Below, in pieces: positions 22,822-40,235 of a stretch of DNA of 64,000 nucleotides; position 1 is the first letter of the stretch, and every line of letters begins with the position of its first letter. The position numbers and the translations under genes were made by a program. The notes under the pieces were generated by a model, which did no database searches, had not been told where the DNA came from, and saw only the letters and a program-made list of their open reading frames with translations. Source of the stretch: Allolobophora icterica (Eukaryota; Annelida; Clitellata; Crassiclitellata; Lumbricidae); the NCBI GenBank assembly GCA_963556255.1, contig OY744616.1, positions 8,946,270-9,010,269 on the forward strand, in the 5' to 3' direction.

Positions 22822-25800
22822 ATGTGTGTAGGCTATGTATGTATGTTTGTATGTATCCATGTATTATTATTATTACGATCATTTTGAACGTAATTTTAAC
22901 ATATTAACTCTAATTGTAGGCACTTAGGTACATATGTATGTATTAATGTATGTATGTATGTTTGAATGTATGTATGTATGTGTGTATCTATGTATGTATG
23001 TTTGTATTTATGTATGTATGTATGTATGTATGTATGTATGTATGTATGTATATGTGTATGTAGGGATGGTCACATGACATTTAAACACACGACAGATGAT
23101 TACGCGACACTTAAACACAGACACTTAAACACACGAAAGATAAACACATGGACAGATAATCACAGGTAGGCCTATTCATTGTATTAACTGTAAACAAAGT
23201 TTGTGCACCACTGTGATGTCAGCATTTCAGGCAGCATATCCTAATGCAGCCATCTCTGGCTGCTGTTTTCATCTCTGTCAAAGCGTGCTGAGAAAATTGA
23301 ATGAAGTTGGGATGAAACAGGCCTATGAAACTGAAAACGTTGTTCACGGAGCAGTCCGATGTTCAGCTGCATTGGCGCTTGTTCCCGAAGCTGACGTCGT
23401 GGAAGCCTTTGAGCAATAGTTCATCTGTCTCACCAATAGTTTTACAGGAGGTATACTCATTCATCAATTACTTTAAGTTGAATAATTAAAAGGGAATTTT
23501 GAACGTTAATGATTTTTTTATTTTTGCATTATTGTGTTTTCAAGACAGTTTATCAAGATCAGTGGCGGCGATCCTGTTTGAGAGGTGGGGGGGACATTTG
23601 GGAACTGATCTGGTCAAAAAAGAGTTTTGAACTGATCTGGTCAAAAAAGAGGCCGAAAAAATTTACCCGAGTACGAAAAAATGTTATGACCTTTTTGGTG
23701 TTTCTTCAAAATTTGGGGGGTCCGATGTATGGCGTGTCCCCCACTGTTAAAGGTGGGGAGCCTTGTCCCCCTCGACCCCCCCGGGATCGCCGCCCATGAT
23801 CAAGATTATCAAGGTTCATTAGTTTGTCTTTAACCGATTCGGAAAAATATATCGTGTGTTTGGAATTCTCGTGTTACTATGTCGCTGTGATTATCTGTCC
23901 ATGTGTTTATCTGTCGTGTGTTTAAGTGTCTGTGTTTAAGTGTCGCGTGATTATCTGTTGTGTGTTTAAATGTCGGCACACCTTAAGGATATGCAAACAC
24001 ACATATGCATGCGAACATACATACCTATCCTACATTCATTGCAATCACCTCAGTCTTAAATCCCAATCACAAATAGCATAATAATCAAGATATTAGCACT
24101 CACCCGGTGGAGCAATACATTCTACCAACTGTCCACTGTAGGCAACGCATTGAGGAATGGATGTCGTTTCCATACATCCGTAGAACTCTTGGTTGGTATA
24201 TTGGAAAGGCAGACTGCAGTGACTTGGATTCGTTGTCAGAGATTCTGTCTCAAAGGCAATAAGTATAATTATGTACTTAAAATACATAAAGTTTTGAAGG
24301 CCGCATTCTATGATTTAATATTTAGAATGTAATTGAAGTTAATGTATTTGACTAAGTTTAATAGAGCTGTTATATTGTACAAGGCAACAGTCGATGGTAG
24401 TTTCAAATGGAATCATATTGAGTTAGCCTACTGCACTTGTCTGGCGCTGCCTTCTTGGTTGTGCTCCATCCTACCTGTCTGATCTTTGTCTCTGACATTG
24501 CAGCCCGCCGAACTCTTCGCTCTTCGGCAAGGGGGAGCTTTTGGTCCCCCGTGCTCGCAATGCTATTAGAGAGTGACGGGCCTTTTCGGTAGTGGGGCCC
24601 TCTATCTGCAATGGCCTCCCACCCAAAGTGCGCTTGCTGCCACGGTTAAACTCGCCCGCTTTTTAAAGTTCCTCAAATCTCATTTCTTTAGCTGTGGTTG
24701 GACTAGGAGTGCCTCTGAGTAGGTATCTTGAAGAGGCGCTATACCAAATTCTCAGGATGAATGAATGAATATTAAAGCTTATAGAGACGCGGGACTTTAA
24801 TTAATACCTTGGTTAAAGCAGCCGACGTACGTCGCACTATCCTACAAAAAATCACAGTGTAGCTTTGAAAGGTATATGTCAAGTGAGACCCCACGCGATA
24901 TGAATGCATGCATGTATGTATTAAAAGAATAGAATCGAATATTCTTTATTAATCCAATTGCGAACCGCATTTTGGTGTACATAAACATATAAAAACATAA
25001 AAACGTTCACACATACTGAGCCCGGCAAAGCTGGCAGTGGCTAAACCTATATAAATAGAGCTAGACAACGAGAGTTATTCATCAAGTTGAGTACAGCATC
25101 CTGGTTAAGAATGTTTTCCTCGTTGGAATGGATCGGTCATGAGCTCGGGGTCGAAGTGCATATCCGGTAACCTTTACAGGCGGAAGCAGACTGTGCAGGA
25201 CATGACCTTCATTACGCATATATGCTTATATGCATATATGTATACTTGTAGGTAAGTATTCATTCATCCCTTCGGAAATTTAATATAGCGCACCTTCAAG
25301 AAACCTACTCAGAAGCGCTCCCATCCCAGCCACGGCAATAGAGATTAGACTTGAGCAGCTTGCAAAAAGCAGATATATTACATCTGGAGAGTAGGCGATC
25401 TCTAACGGCAGACCTTTCCAAATGGAAGGCAGAGCAATAGAGAAAGCCCGGCATTGTCTAATTGTGGAGCGAGCCCGGAGAACTAAAAGCTCTCCCCCAG
25501 AAGACCGAAGAGCACGCCGGCTAACTGAAGCAGAGCTCACACAGCCGGGGATAGCGCCAAACCAGTACAGCAACCCTGTAGCAGATACGCTGCGGAACAG
25601 GGAGCACATCACGCATGTATGCAGAAATAGGGGCATATTTCGAGATGCGTCCACTCCGTCCAGTGAGTCGAGCAGCTGACCGAAGAACCCGGTCGAGGCC
25701 AACCAAGATCGAAGCAGTGATCCAACCTGCTTGTTACAAAAGCATGGATAAGGATGACAGCAGCATCGTGAGATTGAGAACGTGAAATAACCCGTAATTG

Positions 25801-26950
25801 GCGCAGCTGATAATAACAAATACGAGTAAGCTGAGAAGAAGCTGAGGGAGAAGCTAAGATAACGATCCAGGAGGACTTCTAAATCCCGAACCACATCCTG
25901 GAATGTGATCTGCGGAAAGGGGCCAGTAAACACCCGCTAGTCGCCTACCACCACCCACCCAGATAAATTGAGTTTTAGATGCATTGCATTTAAAAGTAAG
26001 CGGTTGGAGGCTAACCAAGCAGAAAGGACCTCCATAGTTTGAGTCATCTGTTGTACAGCAGCTACCACCACATCAGGGCGACAATGAACGTACGCCTGAA
26101 CATCATCAGCATAAAGCTGGTGAAGAAGCTCACATGCCTCCAATACCAGCGATATAAATAGTATAAAGCAAAGGGCCTAGCACTGAGCCCTGAGGAACGC
26201 CATAAGGGGTATGGAGTCAGGGACCCAGCCAGATCTAGAGGAGCCAAAAACTACACCGTTAGTACGCTCTGAAAAGAGGGAGAGAAGCCACTCTCAAGGG
26301 GCTCACCAGTTAGCACAAAAGAAACATAATGTATGTATGCATGTGTCTGCTCATTTCTATATAGCGCATTTAAAAAAGCCTCTGAACTGTTCTAAATCAG
26401 ACGATGTTACATTTCGCGAGCAGCTGATAGTTCTCAACGACAGTCTTCCCAGTTATAATTTTAAGCTTCTATAGGGGCCTGTCGTAAAATCCAAACTTAG
26501 CATTTGTAACTTGAACACAGAAATGCGAATATTTGGCGATAAAGAGTGCAACTAAAGAAAATACTACCTCTATCTTCTATTACCTTTCTTCAAAGCACAG
26601 ACTACTGTGTTGGTCGGCAACAAAGAACTCACCAGCATTAAGTCACAATCTTCATACGATGATGTCTGAGTGGGTGTCGTCACATGCAAGTCACAACGCC
26701 CAGTATTTCGTCGATAGCTATAATGCAGACAATCATCCGAGATGCTACAGAACCTGGCACAGTCCAGTTTAGATCGTGCCATCAGAACTCTAGTCTGCCC
26801 GGCACTGGAAGGAGGGTCTGGGCATCGACCTCTGCCCTGATTGGATACAACAAATCTCCGAGGCTGTTTGGTTTCTGATTTCGCTAGCAAGACCATGCTT
26901 GACAAAGTGAGTAATAGTAGGCAAATCGAAATCCGACAACTTGAAGTCAT
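20902..26950 (-). CDS. Copy C: chimeric PAN / FN2-like / fibrinogen-related lectin, 5 exons
   Basis: Exons in coding order are 26950-26633, 24841-24808, 24244-24104, 22462-22224 and 21279-20902, with phases 0,1,1,0 and 369 codons plus stop. Exon 1 starts with MTSSCRISICLLLL, a good signal peptide, and its PAN domain (RRFVVSNQGRGRCPD, KLDCARFC, DDCLHYSYRRN) is of the D/E type. Exon 2 (DSATYVGCFNQ) is intermediate. Exons 3-5 are of the A/B type ([30 protein letters not shown]; calcium-site motif DVDKD; extra SCLTC). The FReD contains a possible N-glycosylation site NVS not seen in A. Introns hold a Mutator-like element and a 186-bp MITE absent from A and B. The frame is open in every exon, so the gene looks functional. 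The mixed ancestry suggests recombination or gene conversion. Confidence 0.83.
21535..21720. mobile_element. MITE, 186 bp, with 9-bp target duplication
   Basis: Termini CAGTGTTTAATCTAGACA and GACTAGATTAAACACTG form an inverted repeat. The flanks are exact ATGCATGTG at 21526-21534 and 21721-21729. Copy B has the empty site once at about 13222-13240 (TTTGTATGCATGTGTGCATG). A larger member lies at 36177-36535. Both contain GGTTCCCCCTCCAGA-like blocks. The 9-bp duplication differs from the 8 bp of hAT elements. Confidence 0.85.
22647..22821. repeat. (ATTG)n(ACTG)n(ATTG)n microsatellite
   Basis: About 175 bp in intron 3 of copy C, with a core of ACTG units flanked by ATTG units on both sides, as if point mutation in one unit had spread outward. 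TATG runs flank it. Confidence 0.95.
22930..23060. repeat. (TATG)n microsatellite
   Basis: Degenerate TATG array that ends in GTATATGTGTATGTAGGGAT, the same landmark as in copies A and B. The Mutator-like element is inserted at its right end. Confidence 0.9.
23068..23982 (+). mobile_element. Mutator-like (MULE) element with about 95-bp inverted repeats
   Basis: Left arm 23068-23166 and right arm about 23885-23982 are inverted repeats of about 95 bp, roughly 90% identical by eye, built from units like ACACTTAAACACA and ACAGATAATCAC. Between them, 23201-23419 on the plus strand encodes 72 codons (VMSAFQAAYPNAAISGCCFH, LCQSVLRKLNEVGM, EADVVEAFEQ). The spacing of the FPNA.I.GC.FHL motif matches MULE transposase domains. 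The remainder of the transposase is missing, so it is not autonomous. The flanks (TAGGGAT and TAAGGAT) look like a worn target duplication. Copies A and B lack the insert. Confidence 0.8.
23562..23796. mobile_element. MITE nested in the MULE element
   Basis: Inverted ends GTGGCGGCGATCC and GGATCGCCGCCC enclose about 235 bp with the repeated phrase AACTGATCTGGTCAAAAAAG. GATCA flanks both sides. It interrupts the Mutator-like element, so it arrived later. Confidence 0.65.
24430..24770 (+). mobile_element. LINE 3'-end fragment
   Basis: Plus strand carries RRTLRSSARGSFWSP, a broken GPLSAMASHPK (for GP.WN.LP) and the tail GAAGAGGCGCTATACCAAAT followed by a GAAT run. It lies in intron 2 of copy C close to exon 2. 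Confidence 0.6.
25265..26320 (-). mobile_element. LINE with recognisable reverse transcriptase catalytic box
   Basis: Minus-strand translation gives TPYGVPQGSVLGPLLYTIYI (about 26210-26150) and, in another frame, ELLHQLYADDVQAYVHC with the YADD catalytic box (about 26130-26080). A long open segment 25933-25280 then ends in CRAFSIALPSIWKGLPLEIA and GMGALLSRFLEGALY. This is the least decayed reverse transcriptase in the window, of CR1/Jockey type. It is 5'-truncated and frameshifted. It lies in intron 1 of copy C, in the same orientation as the gene. Confidence 0.75.
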
Positions 26951-27575
26951 ATCCTTGTTTTTGGTCCTGTTCAAAAGAACTGTAAGAAAATAAGTTTTAA
27001 TGTAATAATAATAATAATTATTATTATAAAAAAGACGATATGTATATTGCACCGTGGCACAGCCGAGGTCGAAGAAGAGTGCGCTGTACATAAGTTCAAA
27101 AGTCAATGACATTCAGTGATATTCTAAACAATATTAAATAAGCTGTGATTAAAATGACTCCAGAGATGACGTAGTTTTCCCATGGTCAGGAAGACTGTTC
27201 CGCGCAGTTGAGTGCATTTGTCATCCAACCATTTCATTGAAATTTAGAATATAAGCCTAACACTCAGATATTTTAGTCTAGCCTATAGAAGTTACTTTAG
27301 ATTTGGGTGTATGGGTGTCTGTGGGTTATCAATCTCGGTTTCAAGCAGACGCGTTGCGATGTTTATCAGATGTAGGCTATTTATGAATGCTTGAATTTAT
27401 GAATGTATGCATGCAGCATTTATGCAACTGATGCCTGTTGGATCGTAGCCTCAGCCAGAGCCGTAAAACTAAGAACGTGGCCCCCTCCGAACATACGTCC
27501 GGGGCCCCTTACAATGCGCAATTGCGCATACGTCCGGGGCCCCTTACAATGCGGAAACTGGAAATGCGGTAATAT
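26951..27575. other. 5' flank of copy C
   Basis: Region upstream of the copy C start codon. Unlike A and B it has no LINE 3' end at the start codon. It contains a short AAT/ATT inverted run at 27005-27027. At 27480-27550 there is a direct repeat with ACATACGTCCGGGGCCCCTTACAATGCG. I see no other gene and no convincing TATA box. Confidence 0.5.
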
Positions 27576-27589
27576 ACAATCAATCAATC

Positions 27590-28035
27590 AATCAACGGAA
27601 TTTATATAGCGCCCCTTCAAGGCAACTACTCAGAGGCGCTCCCGACCCAAGCCCGGTCAAAGAGGAAAGTCTTGAGGTTCTTATAAAAGGTACTAGACAT
27701 ATCCCGTGGGAGAGAACGCAGGTCAGATGGTAGGCCGTTCCACAGAGAAGGACCTACGACCGAGAAAGCCCTATGCTGTCTAGTGGAAGTGCGTGCACGA
27801 GGGACCACAAAGTCACCTCTGGAAGCAGAGCGCAGAGATCGGCGACCAGAGCAGGCCGAGGTCAGGGTAAAGAGCTCCAGAAGGTAAGCTGGTGCCATGC
27901 CGAGAAGACAATGCCACACTATGCAGGAGACTCGATAGTGAATGCGCTGCTGGATCGGAAGCCAGTGGAGGGCATCCCGCATGTACGCAGAGATGTGACC
28001 ATACTTGGGGACACCGCCCACCCTGGATACAATAT
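27590..28035 (-). mobile_element. LINE C-terminal domain and 3' end, open frame
   Basis: A 131-codon open frame encodes YGHISAYMRDALHWLPIQQR, CLLGMAPAYLLELFT, RRSLRSASRGDFVVPRAR, HRAFSVVGPSLWNGLPSDL and FKNLKTFLFDRAWVGSASE-like residues. This is the domain that follows the reverse transcriptase in CR1/Jockey-type LINEs. The tail GGCGCTATATAAATTCCG ends in a (TTGA)n run. The frame is intact, so this copy is relatively young. Confidence 0.8.
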
Positions 28036-28104
28036 GTATCCAGGGTTCATATTATGCATACATAGGCCTACGCCCTACAGTGTACATGTATTCCATTTCC
28101 GTAT

Positions 28105-28338
28105 TTACGCAAAGCGCTTCTTTCGAGCCTTGTTCTCCGCAACTTGGTTAATCAACGCGTCATAATCGTTATTTCTGCCACTTTTAGGGGGCCCCTTCCA
28201 GGAAGGGACCCACTCCGGTCGGAGGGTACGGAGGGCGGTTGCTACGCCTCTGGCCTCAGCGATAGGCCTACAGAAGCGCTCAGATTCGATAAGACATAAC
28301 CGGACCAAACTCTTTGCGCCAGAAACTCTATCCAACAT
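28105..28338 (-). CDS. Hypothetical ORF, 77 codons, unrecognised
   Basis: Minus-strand ORF ending in a basic tail (VAENKARKKRFA). The middle reads EWVPSWKGPPKSG. I do not recognise the family. It has no obvious splice sites and no paralogue in the window. It could be a fragment of a processed gene copy or of a transposon. Confidence 0.2.
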   Translation of the reverse strand: MLDRVSGAKSLVRLCLIESERFCRPIAEARGVATALRTLRPEWVPSWKGPPKSGRNNDYDALINQVAENKARKKRFA

Positions 28339-28339
28339 G

Positions 28340-29785
28340 CAAGGATTCTATATAATAGATTGGTTACTCGTGAAATAATGCCTATATCTGTTTCATTCTG
28401 ATCCACCGATGTCGCTCCACTTTAAATCTTGTTTTTGAAACCTAATATGGTGTTTTAAATCTCCATAGACAATTTTTTGTTCGCAAACATAATTTTTCGT
28501 CGATTTACCTCCATCAATATAATTAACTGGATGCATTTGTTATGTATATAAGATGCGAAGTTTTACTGACCACCGATTATCGCCCGAAAACTATGCACAC
28601 TACGTTGTATAAGAAGTTTCCAGTCCTTTGTAGAAGGTCCTTGTCCAACATGTATATGGTGATTTTTACGTTTCTATTAAAATCTATGGTTTAACACTTT
28701 AACCACGCACTGGTTTGTCGATCGCTTTTAGTACACTCTCGTCGGCAAGGAGTTAAACAGAGCTTCGTGAAATGTAGCGTTTTAAAAAGAAATACACTGG
28801 CTTCCACGTAACATGATAATCTAAATCACACCGTCACTTTGCGAAAATCTATAGATATTATCACCATTCGAAATAATATGTTATTCTTAGCAAAATTGTA
28901 TGTGTAGCTACTGTATTTTTCAGTGAACCCTAACTTCCCTTTAATTTCAGTAATAAGGCAAGCTGAAAAAATTTTCAGCGTTCCTCTGTATACATATTGA
29001 AGCCAGACACCAAAAGATACGCACGTTTGCTTTCACTGGAGCCAATAATGAAAGCCGAACGTTGAAAAATACGCGTGCTCGCTTTCTGCAATTCCTAAAA
29101 CGAAAAACTTACTCAGAATGCCAAAACTAAACGTGCTACTGCAGCTGTGAGGTGCAGATATATAGTTACGCAAAACTGTTCAGATTTGCCAAAGACAAGT
29201 CACTGCATTAGGACGATCAATAGAATTAAAAAATGAATTGTACTCTAAATTGCTCCATGCAGTGCAGACGACTGTACGAAAACCAAACCACTATAATTTG
29301 AGTCAGTAGCCTATACTCTTCGTCTAAAGGACTTCATCCAAGCTCCAGACCTGCGCTTCTTTATTATATTCCTTGTTTGTATTAGGTTGTCTAGACGTTC
29401 AGCATTGTGACGGTTGCGCAAGACTAAAAGCTATTGTGAAGTCAGGCTGTATCGATAGTCCTTTCTCTCAAAGAACAATCTAAACGTTTAAAATGTATTC
29501 ATTCAAATACAAGCATTACTCAACAGTAATTTAAGTTAAGGAAGCCACCGGCCTTTCTCCTTGAGGTTGAATGTCGACAAGAAATAGCTTCTACTATTTA
29601 TTCTGCTTAAAATGTAAGGCATTACGTAGGCCAACATGGAGTGCAGCAGAAGTTGAAAATGCCTCTGGAGACATGCTTGTCTAAATTCAAGAGAGGATGG
29701 CCGAGTTCGCATAGGGCAACGTCGATTGCATTCTTTGCATGGAGTCAAAATTGCGACAAACGTTATCGACGTGAAACCTTCGCAT
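28340..29785. other. AT-rich spacer without recognisable features
   Basis: Intergenic sequence between copies C and D. I see no open frame of note, no repeat family shared with the rest of the window and no long microsatellite. Confidence 0.5.
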
Positions 29786-29885
29786 TATTATTATGCATTT
29801 ATTAAGCGCTACTATCTAATTACCAAGCATCAAACAATGGCGCTGATCAATAGAGGGGGAGGCTCGAACCTGTATTTTCTGCAGC
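29785..29885 (-). mobile_element. tRNA-derived SINE fragment
   Basis: Contains TTATTAAGCGCTACTATCTAATTACC, CAATGGCGCTGA and AGGCTCGAACCTG, the last being the complement of a tRNA B box (GGTTCGAGCC). The same family is found in three tandem copies at 54190-54935. Confidence 0.5.
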
Positions 29886-30150
29886 CTTGGTGAATTGTGT
29901 CCATGTAATGATAGACGAGTCTAGTTAGTATCCATTGTGTATTTTTCTTCGGACACAATCTGCCCTGTACCTCGATGACTTCTTTATCATCTGCTTTCCA
30001 TGTTTAGCACCAATAGGCATTCGCCTGTGCAGACTAGGACCTATGCATTGTAACAAGTGTTTGACCCCAACTTACATCTAATGGCTGCCAGGATGGCTGA
30101 CGTCAAACTTGCATTTCTTTTCTAGAACTTGATCGGTCTGTGAGCACTGA

Positions 30151-30541
<391 letters not shown>

Positions 30542-31802
30542 GGTCGCCTAGCAACCGGACTTTGCGCATCGCTTATTATCTCTAAACGACCTCTGTGACA
30601 CGACGCAGCGCTCGTGAATAAGACGGTGACCAGCGCTTAGCTTCTAAGCAGCGGCTTACAAATTTGGAGTTTACGATTACGAATACTCATTATATCAGCA
30701 ACTGAGGACCGCGTTGAAGCGATTTGCTTTGATGTTGAACAGAAGTAAGACTTCGGAGTCTCTTGTTTCCTCAATATCAGTTATTCGAGGTAAAAATGAC
30801 AGATAAAAAAGATAGGGATCTTAAAGGGCGTTATACAAATTCCGATTGATTGATAAATATTGGACTAAAGCAAACTTTGAGTAATCAGCTGCACAATTTC
30901 TAAGATGAGAAGGAGAAACTGTGCCACACTGTTTCATACTATCGTTTCAGTGAAGGTATTTCATTGCCAATAAATTTTGCTTCAACCCTCTTTGTTCCAG
31001 TTTCCACAGCTGGATGGAGGATCTTTCTTTGCAGCTGTTGTTCAGCACTCCGACACATGAAGCTTTCTCGTTCACTACAGTGACTCTCTTGAACACTTCA
31101 AGGAACATTTGCAGCTAAGTAGCACCTAGTCACATGTGTAATATATGTCGACGCAAACACGGAGGAGCTATGTAAGTGTCCAGAAACATGCATGCATAGT
31201 TACATACATATTAACGTACATTCTTATACACATACACATACGCACAAGCATACATACATACACAATATATACATACATGCTGTAAATACATACATACATA
31301 TATCTGAATATATATATGTATATACATGTATGGACAGATATGTTTACATATAAACATGCACACTACATAACCGTTACATATACAAATATATGCACACATG
31401 CATACAAATACATACACATACAGTGTTGTTGAGAAATTAGAACATGAGCTATATAATTTATACATATTAGTATCCCAGAATCTACCTATGCCAAATGGGG
31501 GCCATATACGTGATTAACTGAACATCTTTAACTCAGGTGGATGTACGAAAACATCGTTTTCAGCAATGCTTGCTACTACATCAATGTGTGAGTAGACAAC
31601 ATTTAATACAAGTTTCTTGAGCTTACATACACGGGCTATAAGTTACTCGTGATCAGTTATTTCTTATCGTATGTATATAATGTTAATCCTAATTAATTAC
31701 TTCTATCGCGTCGGTTTCCAATGCACAGAGCATCAACCCATGACGATCCAAACCATAGACATAATCGGGTCAGCGTCCATGAGATCAGATGTAGGCAGTT
31801 TA

Positions 31803-37210
<5,408 letters not shown>

Positions 37211-38144
37211 TTTAATGTCAATCCCTACTCAGTTTAAAACGTTGTGTTGATCAAAGATGCAGACTCGCACTGTTAACGAATGCTTTCCTTAGTCGCGTGA
37301 TTTTAAAGTAGTCATCAACACCTATTCGCTTGTGCTGGTTGATAAGTGCCTTATACGCGCATTCAGCGTCCATTGCGTATGCATGAATGTTTTGCCCTTT
37401 GCATTCAAACACGTGAACTGCTTCAGTTGTCTTTTGTCGATAGCAAGGTCGGCTGCAGTCCTGGCTGAGTTTACAACAATGAGAGACAATGTGTCGCCCG
37501 AGTAGTGGCTAATTAGCGCGAATTCTCACTTTACACTGAATATAAACGAGAAACGCTGCGCTGGCTTCCTGTGGAGGAAGGCATTCCGATCAAAAGCAAG
37601 TGTTCCAAATGACGTGTCCTTTTCCACGCTAATCTAATCATAATATGATCTCATCCAAACTATTCTGATTCCATCAAATCAAATCCACCTGCTTTTGGTC
37701 AAGTAAATCAGACTCGTGCCAGCATCAGATTGCAAGAGCTTATAAGACAGGATCTTCTTAACCATCTTTGTATCTTTCCTAATGTCCTACTGTTCTAGAT
37801 TATATGTTGGCAATTTAATCGTAAATCGTAATTTTGGATTTGTAAAGCGCTACTCTATAGCAAAGCGTATAGGATACAGCTTATTCACGAGCGCTTGTTT
37901 AGACATTCAACGACGATAGAAAAGTGATACTTAAAATTCATGAAATGAAACCGTGTCTCAAAGGTCAAGGCTGGAGATCGAAGATCGAGACATTTTATTA
38001 TACATGTGCGACTGTGGCGCCTTAGCGTATTCGGCTACAAAATAAGCACGCTGACCGCACGCTGTCTTAGGAGTAGAGGAAGATAACTGTCTGCCTTCAT
38101 ATGCCGAGACTGAGCAATCGTTGACGCTTCCTATATATTATTAT

Positions 38145-38375
38145 TATTATTTCGGATATTTCTATAGCGCCTCCTCAAGTCTACTACTACTCAGAGGCGC
38201 TCCCGACTACAGCATAGGTATAATGTGTCGGAGTTTTCACGCCCAAGCGCCACGAGCAATTGCGAGTGAAGGACTTGCTCAAGCTCCATACGCAGCGGCT
38301 AGCGTGGGATTCGAACCTGCAACCCTCCGGTCACAAGGCGCCGAACTTACCGCTGAGCCACCACGTCCCACGATA
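38145..38375 (-). mobile_element. tRNA-derived SINE with a LINE-type tail
   Basis: On the minus strand it starts with GTGGTGGCTCAGCGGTAAG (A box), then a B box GGTTCGAATCC (complement at 38307-38317), then GAGCAAGTCCTTCACTCGC. It ends in GAGTAGTAGTAGACTTGAGG and AGGCGCTATAGAAATATCC, which is the 3' tail of the LINE family seen at 27590. The shared tail suggests it uses that LINE for mobilisation. Confidence 0.7.
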
Positions 38376-38456
38376 TATGGTTAGCCATCGGATATTAGCC
38401 AATGGAATCTGCACGGTTTTCAGAATGGAGGCAGTTTTGAAAGAGGACCAAGTGAG

Positions 38457-38619
38457 CAGAGGCGTCTACACCATAGAAACCTTAGAGCAAATGCTCCATC
38501 CAAGAAATAGGGGGATCTGTCATTGTGTGTGCCACCATTTTAGGGGGAGGAAGGGGAGAAGGAAGAACAGTGGGAAATGGGATGTTGCTCCAATGACATA
38601 GGGGGAATAGACGCCCCTG
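38457..38619. mobile_element. Decayed hAT-like MITE, third copy of the 174-bp family
   Basis: Inverted relative to the others: CAGAGGCGTCTACACC on the left and AATAGACGCCCCTG on the right, with the internal phrase GAGCAAATGCTCCATCCAAG. No clear target duplication remains. Confidence 0.65.
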
Positions 38620-39239
38620 GCTATAGGCAGGACTTAGCTTTGCCGTTTTTCACAACCTTTCCCGTTATCAGCGCCTCCTTAATCATCCAATTTCGGCGTC
38701 TGAATTGTAATATACTGTAAATCACTGAAAATCTTCAGGACCGCAAAAAAGCGAGTCTGGGATACCAACTTGTTCACCGGGACTGGTCAGCGATGACATT
38801 TTACGTTCCACCACTTTCCGTTCAGAAATTTTCTTCTCACGCTCCACTTAGCCATCCCGAATTAAGTCATTAGCTACACCAAACATGTTATTCTTTCGAG
38901 TCGAAAGAAGGGGCCTTGTAGAGACCGTAAGCAACTCTAGCCTCAAGCCGTATAAGTGAGGCTAACTTTACTTGTAGGCCTACCGACTGTCAACGAAATC
39001 TTGATTAGCTAATTTAGCTTGACGAAAATTCCTGCTCTATATTAGGCCTTAGATAAAATAAATATTCAAGGCAATTGAAGGCAACCTGATGAGTAATGGA
39101 CCACACTTGGGACGTAGTTTCTGATTCGTTCAAGTCACCAGAGTTCACTAAGTGAAGCAGGCGAATCCCTCACATAGCTGATGCCCCACATTTCAACTTA
39201 TAGGGGATCAGCATCAAAAGAGGCAAATGATGTGTCAGA

Positions 39240-39460
39240 CTAATAATGGGAGGGGGATAGATGAATGGTAACACTCGTGGCCAGAAGAGCATTAGATCGC
39301 GGTTCGATACCCGTAACCCCATCTAGAGCGGGCGCCTTGTATGGCTGCCAAAACGTGTGTTTAATTAAGATCTTGATAATTGTACTGTCGGGTCTCAATG
39401 TGACCTTACTGCGTCCTTGTCAGTTTGAATGAATAACGATTATTATTATTATTATTGTTG
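39240..39460 (+). mobile_element. tRNA-derived SINE
   Basis: Begins GGGATAGATGAATGGTAACACTCGTGG, has a B box-like GCGGTTCGATACCCG, then GCGCCTTGTATGGCTGCC and CTTGTCAGTTTGAATGAATA before an ATT run. A second copy lies at 47455-47665. Same family, different insertion site. Confidence 0.6.
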
Positions 39461-39939
39461 TTGTAATTATCATTTAATTACGAGACAACGCATTGCTACA
39501 AAGGGCAGAATTGCATTCAAACTTCTTCTGCTTAGGCGACCAGTGATGATCGGTGAAGCTATTTGTTCCATTCTTGACAGCTGGATCGACGATCTCTGTG
39601 CGTCTGTTGTTCCGCACTCCGACACATCAAGCTTTCTCGTTCACTGCGTCAGCTTTCTTGAACAGTTCGAGGACCATTTGTGCAGCTAAGTAGCATATTT
39701 TCAGAGTTATAAAGTAGCCATACCTCAACACAAACAGAGAGGGGCGCTGCACAAATGCATATATATGTATACACACACGAATGCATACATACATAAAGAT
39801 ACATCTATTAATCTATATGTTTTAGGTACATGACAAAGGTGCTGCAGGCTTGACGTTCAAACCAATCTAAATAAGGGCTTTTTAATAATACGTAGGCTAT
39901 ACATATAAACATAGGCACACATACATTCATATTCCTCCC

Positions 39940-40235
39940 GCCTCAGCTGGCTTCCTTCGCCCTCTTCCTTCCTCTGATCGACTTGACTTATTTGTTCCCC
40001 GAGTGAGAACGGCAATGGCCTAGTCTCGTTCCCTTGTAAGTATTGGCCCTTCATTGTGGAATCAGCTTCCTCCTTCGGTCCGGCTGCACTACAATCCGGT
40101 GATCCTGCCACAGCTTTTCGTTGTCTTAAAACTTGTCTTTATTCCCGAGGACTTTCGCACTGGGAGCGCCTCTGATTGATGGGCACTGGGCTGAGGCGCT
40201 TCATAAGTTTTGAAATACAATACAATACAATATTA
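39940..40235 (+). mobile_element. LINE 3'-end fragment
   Basis: Broken terminal domain (SIGPSLWNQLPPSV-like residues across frames), then TGGGAGCGCCTCTGATTGATGG and GAGGCGCTTCATAAG. It ends with AATACAATACAATACAATAT. Confidence 0.55.

Noticed and set aside
29536..29748. 70-codon minus-strand ORF
   Set aside because: No recognised motif, no paralogue and no splice context; length is within chance for this composition.
30980..31120. Apparent terminal exon on the plus strand (TTTCCACAG, then about 109 nt to TAA), also at 39581-39689
   Set aside because: Both copies have an acceptor-like site, the same length and end in TGCAGCTAA, but internal insertions and deletions shift the frame between them, and the frame of one copy has a stop in the other. 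It is best read as duplicated non-coding 3' flank of copies D and E.
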